Shown in pieces: positions 1-6,574 of a stretch of 16,752 bases of DNA. The translations under genes were made by a program, and so were the position numbers. A model generated the notes under the pieces. That model made no database searches. It was given only the letters and a program-made list of their open reading frames with translations, and was not told where the DNA came from. Position 1 is the stretch's first letter; each line of letters opens with the position of its first letter. The stretch is taken from NCBI GenBank assembly GCA_034005175.1, contig JAVEVF010000036.1:1-16752 (forward strand). Reading direction: 5' to 3'. This stretch comes from JAVEVF01 sp034005175 (GTDB taxonomy: Bacteria > Actinomycetota > Coriobacteriia > Anaerosomatales > SLCP01).

Positions 1-2
1 CA

Positions 3-239
3 AAGGCTGTTAAGGGTATTGCTGGCTACACCCGCTCCGACGGTTGTGCGCGGTTGTGCGCGGACCTCGCCTACATCACCGTCAAGGTCCTTGACAAGCA
101 GTTCAACGGCACCGAGGGCTATGCCACGCCGGCGCTCTCGACCGCTCGGAACGAGTGTGCGACGGCGGGATGCCACAATGGCGGCACCGCTGCCACCACG
201 GTGGTCGGCAAGGAGAACTGCTGGGTGTGCCACAAGTAG
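3..239 (+). CDS. multiheme c-type cytochrome, C-terminal fragment (5' end outside window)
   Basis: The frame is open from the left edge to a TAG at 237-239, so this is the last 78 codons of a longer gene. Two heme-attachment motifs are visible: a CX4CH site (CATAGCH) and a CX2CH site (CWVCH) that sits one residue before the C-terminus. A further pair, CARLC, has the spacing of a CX3C site but is followed by Ala instead of His. It lies on a perfect 10-bp tandem duplication, so this part may be altered. The protein is presumably exported and heme-loaded like its downstream neighbour, which starts 67 nt later on the same strand. Cytochromes of this kind carry electrons at or outside the cell surface; the partner here is unknown. 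A TTG at 54 could be read as a start, but the frame continues upstream without a stop, and a 61-residue protein starting there would lack a signal peptide. Confidence 0.72.
   Translation, partial: KAVKGIAGYTRSDGCARLCADLAYITVKVLDKQFNGTEGYATPALSTARNECATAGCHNGGTAATTVVGKENCWVCHK
41..60 (+). repeat. perfect 10-bp tandem duplication inside the cytochrome fragment
   Basis: The unit CGGTTGTGCG occurs twice head to tail. Ten bases is not a multiple of three, so gain or loss of one unit shifts the frame. With both units present the downstream heme motifs are in frame with open sequence to the window edge. With one unit removed the upstream part would fall in a frame with a TAA at 11-13. It is either a true feature or a contig-edge assembly error. 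Confidence 0.75.
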
Positions 240-287
240 TGGGCGATGGCGACACATGTGAGAGCGTGAGTCTCACACCCACTACTT
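234..287 (+). promoter_or_regulatory. nested inverted repeat between the two cytochrome genes
   Basis: An outer perfect 10-bp stem pairs AAGTAGTGGG (234-243) with CCCACTACTT (278-287). Inside it a perfect 7-bp stem pairs TGTGAGA (257-263) with TCTCACA (271-277) around a 7-nt loop. The two right arms are directly adjacent, so the fold is a single bulged hairpin with a 13-nt left bulge. The left outer arm contains the TAG stop of the upstream gene, and the right arm ends 10 nt before the ribosome binding site of the next. No T-tract follows, so an intercistronic stability, processing or attenuation element is more likely than a classical terminator. The role is inferred. Confidence 0.6.
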
Positions 288-297
288 CGATATGTTT

Positions 298-305
298 GGA
301 GGAGG
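298..305 (+). promoter_or_regulatory. ribosome binding site that decides the start of the seven-heme cytochrome
   Basis: GGAGGAGG lies between two in-frame ATGs, at 292 and 307. It can serve only the second. The first has no Shine-Dalgarno sequence in front of it, and starting there would put MFGGG ahead of an otherwise typical signal peptide. The spacing from the first GGAGG to the ATG is only 4 nt, as it is for leuS. Confidence 0.65.
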
Positions 306-306
306 T

Positions 307-1581
307 ATGAGAAGAATCTTGTTCACGGCAGCACTCGTTGCTGTCTTGGTGTTCGCGTTCAGCGGTGTAGCGTTCGCGAAGTACGCAGGCTACGCGTACA
401 ACACCCCTGTTCCACCGTCTACTGACCCCAACCCCGCACCGGGCTACCTGTCATGGCAGGGTGCGAACGTGATCGCGGCCCAGCAGGGCGGCGACAACGG
501 CTCGACGGCCCACGGCGGGTACGCGGTCAACACCACGAAGTGTGCTGTGTGCCACTCGGTGCACCGTGCGGCTTCTGACCTTTCCGCAGCAGGCGTGGGC
601 TCGTACTGGAAGCTCACCCCTGCCGGCCAGGCCTGCACCGCATGCCACACACCCTCGGGCGCCAACCCGGTGTCAACGGCGCTCGTGGAGTGGCCTTCGA
701 CGTACGATGACGGCGGCCCGCACCGCACCTTCAACTGCTTGAATGCGTGCCACGGCTCGGTTCACGGTGCTAACCAGTCCGCGTATGCTGCTGCTGCTGC
801 CTTCAACCTCACCGCGCGCAACGACGCTGCCATCACGGCGGCCGTGGGTGCAGGTAACGTGAAGGCGAACACCGTTGACGCAGCGACGCTTGCTGGGAAC
901 TTCAGCACGCTGACCCCGACCCAAAAGGCTGCTAACCGAGCCATGGTCACCGGCTACACCTGCGGTGCGTCCGGCTGCCACAGCTCCTCGCAGTTCGCGG
1001 TCAACGCAGACGGCTATGGCGACCTTCGTGCATCCGATCCGCGTGCCAGCACCACGCTTGACAAGGTCATGACCGGGCATGGTACCGCAGGTGCGACGAA
1101 CCACTGCAGCACCGGTGGATGCCACCAGGCGATCGGCAACCAAGCCGACAGCAAGTGCGCGTCATGCCACGACATGGTTGGCAAGGCCACCAACAGCTCA
1201 GCCTTCCCGCATGCTAACCGTTCCATCACAGTGTGGGAATGGACGCGACCGGCTGGTGTTCTGACGCAGACCGAGAAGGACGTGGAGGCGGGCAACCTCT
1301 GGATGTACGCGGGCGACGTGACCTACCGTGACGCTTCCGGCCAGCCCACCGATACTGTGATGTGGGACGGCCAGACCGGCCTCGGAATCACGCACGGCAC
1401 AGCGGTCGGAGGCCTTGCGCCCAACCGCATCAACACCCGTACAGTCATCGAGGGCTCGACCGCATGGCATGAGACACCCGGCAACATCAACGACGGCACG
1501 TGCCTGAAGTGCCACGGCTACCAGTACTGGCCGCTGTGGGATACCACCCACGCTGGTGATAGGTCGTTCGCGAACCGCTAA
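307..1581 (+). CDS. secreted seven-heme c-type cytochrome with CX2CH, CX3CH and CX4CH sites
   Basis: This is a 424-residue protein with a signal peptide: MRR, a hydrophobic core, and a likely cleavage after AFA at residue 24. Seven heme sites follow: CAVCH (C79), CTACH (C110), CLNACH (C144, CX3CH), CGASGCH (C219, CX4CH), CSTGGCH (C267, CX4CH), CASCH (C284) and CLKCH (C399). All 14 cysteines lie in these sites. Ten histidines outside them are enough to supply a distal ligand to every heme. The longest gaps between hemes are residues 150-218 and 289-398. No membrane anchor, sortase motif or S-layer repeat is visible at the C-terminus, so how it stays with the cell is unclear. Size and heme count are close to those of polymerising cytochromes such as OmcS, but no homology is claimed. 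It follows a second cytochrome and is closed by a strong terminator. The role in extracellular electron transfer is inferred from family knowledge. Confidence 0.88.
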   Translation: MRRILFTAALVAVLVFAFSGVAFAKYAGYAYNTPVPPSTDPNPAPGYLSWQGANVIAAQQGGDNGSTAHGGYAVNTTKCAVCHSVHRAASDLSAAGVGSYWKLTPAGQACTACHTPSGANPVSTALVEWPSTYDDGGPHRTFNCLNACHGSVHGANQSAYAAAAAFNLTARNDAAITAAVGAGNVKANTVDAATLAGNFSTLTPTQKAANRAMVTGYTCGASGCHSSSQFAVNADGYGDLRASDPRASTTLDKVMTGHGTAGATNHCSTGGCHQAIGNQADSKCASCHDMVGKATNSSAFPHANRSITVWEWTRPAGVLTQTEKDVEAGNLWMYAGDVTYRDASGQPTDTVMWDGQTGLGITHGTAVGGLAPNRINTRTVIEGSTAWHETPGNINDGTCLKCHGYQYWPLWDTTHAGDRSFANR

Positions 1582-1611
1582 GATCGACCTCGACAAGTAC
1601 GCTAGCCTCGA

Positions 1612-1643
1612 TGCGGGCCGGCCCTCCAAAGGGCCGGCCCGCA
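1612..1643 (+). terminator. strong hairpin between the convergent cytochrome and CLC genes
   Basis: A perfect 14-bp, almost wholly G/C stem (1612-1625 with 1630-1643) closes a CCAA tetraloop, 30 nt after the cytochrome stop. The plus-strand side is followed by a pyrimidine-rich stretch (CTCTTCTTC) instead of a run of T. It fits a terminator for the cytochrome transcript and may also stop readthrough from the CLC gene on the other strand. Confidence 0.75.
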
Positions 1644-1716
1644 CGCTAGGCTCTTCTTCATCACTGGAGCGGATGCGCAGCGGGCCTATCTCGCCGGCCC
1701 ACACCCGCCATCCAGA

Positions 1717-3024
1717 TCACGAGCTCTCTGAGCTCTCGGCACGCCCCTGCTCGGCCCCAGGTGCGCGGTAGACGCCCGGCAGTGTCGGCGCGATGAGCTG
1801 GCGTACCACCCAGGCTGAGACCGCAGCGATAGCAATCACCGACGTCATGTTCGGACCGGCGAGAAGAGACAGGAACACCGTCACGCTCAGGGGCGCGACG
1901 GCCGCGACGACCACCATGCCGGTCGTAAGCCCCAACGCCCCCACAGGCTGGGGGATTGCCGGGAACAGCAGACAGATCGCCAGTCCGAATGAAGTCCCGG
2001 CGAAGATGAGCGGAAAGATGGGGCCGCCGAAGTACCCTGTCGAGAGGCTCCAACCGCTGATTGCAAGTTTGCCGACGCCGAGAAGGATCAGCGTCAGCGC
2101 TCCGATCGTGGCGGCATCGGTCAGCAGCGTGTCAACCTGCGCTTGTCCCGAGAACAGCAAGGACGGGGCGATGAGACTCGTCGCGGCAACGACAGCCCCG
2201 CCGGCGAGCCCGGCAAGCCACGGTCGTGTCCGCAGCTTCTGTGTTGCCATCCGCAGCTTTGCAAGGCCGCCACCGTATATGAGACCTAGAAGCCCGCCCA
2301 CAACGCCAAGGGCAACAGCCAGTGCCAGATCGACGACTCGAACGTGAGGGTAGGCGGGAAACGTGAGGATCGCTGAGACCTTCTCCCCGCCAAGCAGGTC
2401 GTAGACGACCCATGCGGTGGCACCTGAGGCCAACCCCGCGACGATCATGTTCCGGCTGATGGTTTGAGACCTAGGGCTCATGAGTTCGATCGCCAGAAGG
2501 GCGCCTACCGGCGCGGCCCCGAAGAAGGCACTGAAGGCGCCGGCTACGCCCGCGTACGCGATGATCTTCAATTGGTCGCCAGTCAGACCGAACCGCTCGG
2601 CCAGAAAGGTGCCGAGGCCTCCGTTGATGTCGGTGAGAGGCGCCTCCGGGCCGATGGGAGCACCCGAGAACAGCGAGAACAGCGAGAACAGCGTACCGCT
2701 TAGCAGGTGGCGGTAGTCGATTCGTCCGTGTGTGTTGTACGCCTCTTCCGAACCACCCATGTCAAAGGGGCGACCGCCGGCAAGAACAACCGTCAACGTG
2801 GCGGCAAGGGTCGTCACCGCTACCACACCGAGTGAGACGGCCCATGTGGGGACACCTGCAAGCATCGACGGCAGTTGCTGCCAGAAGAACTGCAGGCCGA
2901 GACGATCGGCGAGTATGAAGAGCCAGGTGGCCATCCCCGACGCTGCGCCCACCACGATCGCGATGAACAAGATCCACGCTGCGGTTCTCGCGGCGTCGCG
3001 ACTGTCGATTTTCGAATCTACCAT
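1717..3024 (-). CDS. CLC-family chloride channel or transporter
   Basis: This 435-residue integral membrane protein has about ten or more hydrophobic segments. CLC signatures are visible: GAPIGPEAP at 121-129 corresponds to the GREGP motif, with gating glutamate E127; the PVGALLAIEL segment lies at 172-181; and GYFGGPIFP at 330-338 corresponds to the GxFxP selectivity motif. By eye, the position of the proton glutamate of H+/Cl- exchangers (E203 in E. coli ClcA) holds Leu181, which would suggest channel-like, uncoupled Cl- flux. This alignment needs a one-residue gap and is tentative. No CBS domains follow. The ATG at 3024 has an AGGAG 8 nt upstream. The gene is transcribed away from leuS and towards the cytochromes. 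An in-frame LFS triplication lies at residues 112-120. The physiological role (anion balance, acid resistance, fluoride) cannot be decided from the sequence. Confidence 0.85.
   Translation of the reverse strand: MVDSKIDSRDAARTAAWILFIAIVVGAASGMATWLFILADRLGLQFFWQQLPSMLAGVPTWAVSLGVVAVTTLAATLTVVLAGGRPFDMGGSEEAYNTHGRIDYRHLLSGTLFSLFSLFSGAPIGPEAPLTDINGGLGTFLAERFGLTGDQLKIIAYAGVAGAFSAFFGAAPVGALLAIELMSPRSQTISRNMIVAGLASGATAWVVYDLLGGEKVSAILTFPAYPHVRVVDLALAVALGVVGGLLGLIYGGGLAKLRMATQKLRTRPWLAGLAGGAVVAATSLIAPSLLFSGQAQVDTLLTDAATIGALTLILLGVGKLAISGWSLSTGYFGGPIFPLIFAGTSFGLAICLLFPAIPQPVGALGLTTGMVVVAAVAPLSVTVFLSLLAGPNMTSVIAIAAVSAWVVRQLIAPTLPGVYRAPGAEQGRAESSESS
2666..2692 (-). repeat. three perfect 9-bp tandem repeats in the CLC gene
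   Basis: GAGAACAGC (plus-strand reading) is repeated three times without mismatch. On the coding strand it encodes Leu-Phe-Ser three times, at residues 112-120, ending just before the GAPIGPEAP gating motif. A nine-base unit keeps the frame, so copy-number change would add or remove three residues close to the pore. Confidence 0.9.
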
Positions 3025-3188
3025 CGGTTCGCTCCTGAGTCAGGCGAGCCAATCTTCTTGAGTCTACTTCATCAGCACCAGCACCGCCGCGACCACCTCG
3101 GTTAGCATGCGTCGCTCATCCCGGTATCGCGCCAGGCGTCGAGTCGGTATCATGCACACAGCACCGTACCCGCTTTTCTGGAGGTTCC
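3025..3188. other. shared upstream region of the divergent CLC and leuS genes
   Basis: These 164 bases hold both 5' regions. The CLC Shine-Dalgarno lies at 3032-3036 (minus strand) and the leuS GGAGG at 3180-3184. A TATCAT at 3148-3153 could be a leuS -10 box and a TAGACT read on the minus strand near 3060-3065 a CLC one, but neither has a convincing -35. No T-box specifier stem or antiterminator is recognisable. Confidence 0.4.
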
Positions 3189-5720
3189 GTGACCCGATCG
3201 TATGATCCGCATGTGATCGAGCCCAAGTGGCAGAACGCGTGGGAACGCGATGGGCTCTACTCCGTCGCCGAGGATCCAACTCGGCCAAAGTACTACTTGC
3301 TCGAGATGTTCCCGTACCCCTCGGGAGACATCCACATGGGCCATGTGCGCAACTACACCATCGGAGATGTGGTGGCGCGCCAGCTCACCATGGCAGGGCA
3401 TCAGGTCTTGCACCCCATCGGCTGGGACGCGTTCGGTCTTCCCGCCGAAAATGCTGCCATCAAGAGTAACACGCATCCCGCGGAGTGGACCTACGCCAAC
3501 ATCGAGAAGCAGAAGGCGTCGTTCAAGCGCATGGGTTTCAGCTACGACTGGGACCGCACCGTCATAACCTGCGATGAGGGCTACTATCGCTGGGGCCAGT
3601 GGATCTTTCTGAAGTTCTGGGAGCGTGGGCTCGTCGAGCGCAAGAGCAGCCCAGTGAACTGGTGCCCAAGCTGTAAGACGGTGCTCGCTAACGAGCAGGT
3701 TCTCGGCGGTGGCGAATGCTGGCGATGCAAGAGCATCGTCGAGAAGCGTGAACTTGAGCAGTGGTACTTCAAGATCACCGAGTATGCCGATGAGCTCCTC
3801 GACGACCTGACGACGCTCACAGGGTGGCCGGAGCGCGTGAAGGCCATGCAAGCCAACTGGATCGGGCGTTCCGAGGGTGCCGAGGTGGACTTCACTCTGT
3901 GCGACGCGGCAGGCGAGCCCGCCGAGTCCACCATCACGGTGTTCACGACCCGTCCAGACACGCTGTTCGGCTGCACCTTCTTCCTGCTTGCACCTGAGCA
4001 TCCGCTCGTGCGCGAGCTCGTCGAGGGCACCGAGTATGCGGCGCCTGTCATGGAGGTCGTCGATGCTGCGGCAAAGGAGACCTCGGTGGAGCGCGCGCTC
4101 GGCGAACGCGAGAAGCGCGGGGCGTTCACCGGCCGCTACGTCATCAACCCTGTGAACAACGAGAAGGTGCCGGTGTGGGTGGCCGATTACGTGCTCATGG
4201 AGTACGGCACAGGCGCGGTCATGGCCGTTCCCTGCGGCGACCAGCGCGACTTCGAGTTCGCGCGCAAGTACGGTCTGCCCATTCCTCCAGTGGTGCTTCC
4301 CGAGGACGATCCTGCGCTTGAGGCGTTGCGCGAAGCACGCGGGCGCGTCATCGACAACGTGACCTGGGAATGCGCGTACTCTGGTCCAGGCATCATGGTT
4401 CAGTCTGGCGCGTTCACAGGCATGCCCACGGGTGCAGGCGGCCCGGGGGTGGCCGCGGTCACGCGCTGGCTCGAGGATCGCGGCAAAGGCCGGTTCGCCA
4501 TCAACTACCGCTTGCGTGACTGGCTCATCAGCCGCCAGCGGTACTGGGGAAACCCCATCCCAGCCATCCACTGTCCTTCTTGCGGACTGGTGCCCGTGCC
4601 TGAGTGCGAGCTCCCGGTGCGCCTCCCGCGCGATGTGGACATCACCAAGGGCGAGACGCTTGCGGACCATCCCACGTTCTACGAGACCGTATGCCCGACG
4701 TGCGGGGGTCCTGCTCGGCGCGAGACCGACACGATGGACACCTTCACCTGCTCGTCCTGGTACTACCTGCGCTACTGCGACGCCCGCAACAGCGAGGCGA
4801 TATGGGATGTGGACAAGGCTGCCTACTGGATGCCGGTCGACCAGTATATCGGCGGTATCGAGCATGCGATCTTGCACCTGCTGTACTCGCGGTTCTTCAC
4901 GAAAGTCTTCCGTGACATGGGGCTCATCTCGTTTGCCGAGCCGTTCACGAACCTCCTCACGCAAGGCATGGTGAGGAAGGACGGCGATGTGATGAGCAAG
5001 TCGAAGGGAAACGTCGTCGCTCCCGAAGACATGATCGCCGAGTTCGGTGCTGACGCGCTGCGCGCGTACATCTTGTTCATGTCACCACCCGACAAGGACC
5101 TGGAATGGTCACGTGAGGGCTTGGAGGGCATGTATCGGTGGCTCAGCCGCGTGTGGCGTCTCGTCTCTGAGATCTCGGCCGAATGCGCTGGTGGGCCCAT
5201 GATGGCTGCCGCTGAGGGTGGTGCGGAGAAGGCCCTCAACCGAGAGATGCATCGCGTGATCGGGAAGGTCACCGAGGACATCTCACGATTCCAGCTCAAC
5301 ACCTCGATCGCAAGCATGATGGAGCTCACGAACGCCGCCTACGACTACCGCAACAAGGTCGCAGCCGGTGATCGCGATGCGGCCCTCATGCGCACCGTCG
5401 CAGAGAACCTCACACTCTTGCTCGCGCCTTACGTTCCGCACATGGCAGAAGAGCTCTGGTCTGAGGTGCTCGGGGCGAAGAGCAGCGTGCACCGCCAGCC
5501 ATGGCCGACGTTTGACGCGCAGGCTGCCGCAGCCGAAGAGGTTGAGATGGCAGTGCAGGTCAACGGCAAAGTGCGCGGGCGTATCACCGTGGTTGCCGAC
5601 CTCGATGACGCTGCCGTCATCGATGCAGCATTGAAGCAGGTTGCGGCGCACCTGGAGGGCAAGGAAGTGCTGAAGACCGTCGTGGTTGCCGGCAAGCTCG
5701 TGAGCGTGGTCGCGCGGTAG
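3189..5720 (+). CDS. leuS: leucyl-tRNA synthetase
   Basis: LeuRS attaches leucine to tRNA(Leu) in the cytoplasm and edits mischarged products. The 843-residue length is normal for bacteria. The class I signatures are present: HMGH at 49-52 and MSKSK at 602-606. The GWDAFGLPAENAA segment is typical of LeuRS. The CP1 editing domain shows TTRPDT at 253-258 and GTGAVMAVPCGDQRD at 340-354, with the conserved Asp at 351. The usual His before that Asp is Gly here, and the residue before it is Cys. Two Cys-pair clusters, CPSC...CWRC in the first insertion and CPSC...CPTC near the leucine-specific region, suggest zinc sites. The C-terminus contains the usual anticodon-binding helices and a VQVNGKVRG tail. 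The start is the GTG at 3189 with GGAGG 4 nt upstream, which matches the usual N-terminus of the family. The gene is divergent from the CLC gene. Confidence 0.97.
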   Translation: MTRSYDPHVIEPKWQNAWERDGLYSVAEDPTRPKYYLLEMFPYPSGDIHMGHVRNYTIGDVVARQLTMAGHQVLHPIGWDAFGLPAENAAIKSNTHPAEWTYANIEKQKASFKRMGFSYDWDRTVITCDEGYYRWGQWIFLKFWERGLVERKSSPVNWCPSCKTVLANEQVLGGGECWRCKSIVEKRELEQWYFKITEYADELLDDLTTLTGWPERVKAMQANWIGRSEGAEVDFTLCDAAGEPAESTITVFTTRPDTLFGCTFFLLAPEHPLVRELVEGTEYAAPVMEVVDAAAKETSVERALGEREKRGAFTGRYVINPVNNEKVPVWVADYVLMEYGTGAVMAVPCGDQRDFEFARKYGLPIPPVVLPEDDPALEALREARGRVIDNVTWECAYSGPGIMVQSGAFTGMPTGAGGPGVAAVTRWLEDRGKGRFAINYRLRDWLISRQRYWGNPIPAIHCPSCGLVPVPECELPVRLPRDVDITKGETLADHPTFYETVCPTCGGPARRETDTMDTFTCSSWYYLRYCDARNSEAIWDVDKAAYWMPVDQYIGGIEHAILHLLYSRFFTKVFRDMGLISFAEPFTNLLTQGMVRKDGDVMSKSKGNVVAPEDMIAEFGADALRAYILFMSPPDKDLEWSREGLEGMYRWLSRVWRLVSEISAECAGGPMMAAAEGGAEKALNREMHRVIGKVTEDISRFQLNTSIASMMELTNAAYDYRNKVAAGDRDAALMRTVAENLTLLLAPYVPHMAEELWSEVLGAKSSVHRQPWPTFDAQAAAAEEVEMAVQVNGKVRGRITVVADLDDAAVIDAALKQVAAHLEGKEVLKTVVVAGKLVSVVAR

Positions 5721-5842
5721 CTGCCGGTTGGCGCACGCATGCTCTGCCGCTGTGCGGCCCTTGTGTCGTGGTAGTGGTAAGAACGCAGTCAGTATGTCGT
5801 GTGGCTGATGTGCTTTGATGGCTGCGTCCAATCGGAAGGATG

Positions 5843-5874
5843 GCGCCCCCTCGCCGTGACGGTGGAGGGGGCGC
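5843..5874 (+). promoter_or_regulatory. GC-rich hairpin enclosing the comEA ribosome binding site
   Basis: A perfect 10-bp stem pairs GCGCCCCCTC (5843-5852) with GAGGGGGCGC (5865-5874), and the loop can form a further 3-bp CCG/CGG pair. The right arm contains almost all of the GGAGG (5864-5868) that precedes the GTG start at 5876 by 7 nt, so folding would hide the site from ribosomes. It could equally be a terminator for leuS readthrough, though only a short T-rich stretch (AGTGTTT) follows. Confidence 0.6.
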
Positions 5875-5875
5875 A

Positions 5876-6574
5876 GTGTTTGAGCCATCAGGATCCGCAC
5901 CCGAGCCCAAGCGTACCGACATCCTTGCGCGTGCCGGACTCACCAGGGTCCCGCGTGCAGCGGTCATGGGTGCGGCAGTGTTGGGCCTGGTGGCCCTTGT
6001 GGTTGTCGGATGGCGGCTCGGCGGAGCTGAAGGCGGGCAGGAATACGCGTTTGAGGAGGAGGGGGGAGCGGGAGATGATGCGCGATCGGCGCCCGGCGCG
6101 CCGGAGACCGCTGATGTCCCAGGCCCTCTGTGGGTGCATGTAGCCGGCGCGGTAGCACAGCCCGGCCTCTACGAGCTACGCGCAGGGGCTCGGGTGGGGG
6201 ATGCTCTCGCTGCCGCGGGAGGGGCGCGTCCCGATGCGGCGGTCGACGGCGTGAATCTCGCGCAGCCTCTCACCGATGGGGAGCAGGTCCATGTTCCAAC
6301 GGCCGAGGAGTACGCCACTGGTGCTGGGGGCATGCCAGCACCAGGCGAGTCCAGCGGACAGGGAGGCGGTGTTGCGGGCGGGAGAGTGGACATCAACCGA
6401 GCGTCCGCTGCCGAGCTCGAGGCCCTTCCTGGCGTCGGCCCTGCCACAGCTAAGAAGATTCTTGCTGACCGAGAGGCGAACGGGCCCTTCTCGACCCCAG
6501 AAGACCTCATGCGGGTCTCGGGGATCGGAGAGAAGAAGTTCGAAGCCATGCGCGATCTTGTCATCGTCAGATGA
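5876..6574 (+). CDS. comEA: ComEA-type competence DNA-binding protein
   Basis: ComEA is the membrane-anchored DNA receptor that feeds incoming DNA to the ComEC channel. The 232-residue protein has a short cytoplasmic N-terminus and one transmembrane segment at about 28-46. An acidic/glycine linker follows, then a SLBB domain at about 85-141 (LWVHVAGAVAQPGLYEL onwards) and a helix-hairpin-helix DNA-binding domain at 171-232 with GVGPATA (186-192) and GIGEKKF (216-222). The GTG at 5876 is chosen because GGAGG lies 7 nt upstream. An in-frame ATG at 5840 would add 12 Gly/Arg/Pro-rich residues and has a GGAAGG with no spacing. The stop overlaps the comEC start by four bases (ATGA), so translation is probably coupled. 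No comEB lies between them. Confidence in the family is high. Confidence 0.93.
   Translation: MFEPSGSAPEPKRTDILARAGLTRVPRAAVMGAAVLGLVALVVVGWRLGGAEGGQEYAFEEEGGAGDDARSAPGAPETADVPGPLWVHVAGAVAQPGLYELRAGARVGDALAAAGGARPDAAVDGVNLAQPLTDGEQVHVPTAEEYATGAGGMPAPGESSGQGGGVAGGRVDINRASAAELEALPGVGPATAKKILADREANGPFSTPEDLMRVSGIGEKKFEAMRDLVIVR

Noticed and set aside
1720..1734. GAGCTC-TCT-GAGCTC repeat at the CLC 3' end
   Set aside because: It lies in codons for the Ser/Glu-rich tail. The hexamer is self-palindromic, and the nearby 14-bp hairpin already explains termination.
3130..3188. T-box riboswitch upstream of leuS
   Set aside because: CACCGTACC faintly resembles the T-box core, but the conserved bulge sequence, specifier stem and antiterminator/terminator pair are not found, and the region is too short.
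3064..3288. Small minus-strand open frame between the CLC gene and leuS
   Set aside because: It has no ribosome binding site, runs into leuS codons on the other strand and shows no recognisable domain.
3150..4964. 604-codon open frame antisense to leuS
   Set aside because: It mirrors the codon bias of leuS in high-GC DNA. The translation is Arg/His/Val-rich without domains, and leuS on the other strand is beyond doubt.
5746..5758. Small GCCGC/GCGGC hairpin after leuS
   Set aside because: The stem has only five pairs and no T-tract follows. It is too weak to call a terminator in DNA of this composition.
5840..5875. ATG at 5840 as the comEA start
   Set aside because: It gives a Gly/Arg/Pro run translated from the hairpin, and its GGAAGG has no spacing. 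The GTG at 5876 has GGAGG at 7 nt. It is kept as an alternative only.
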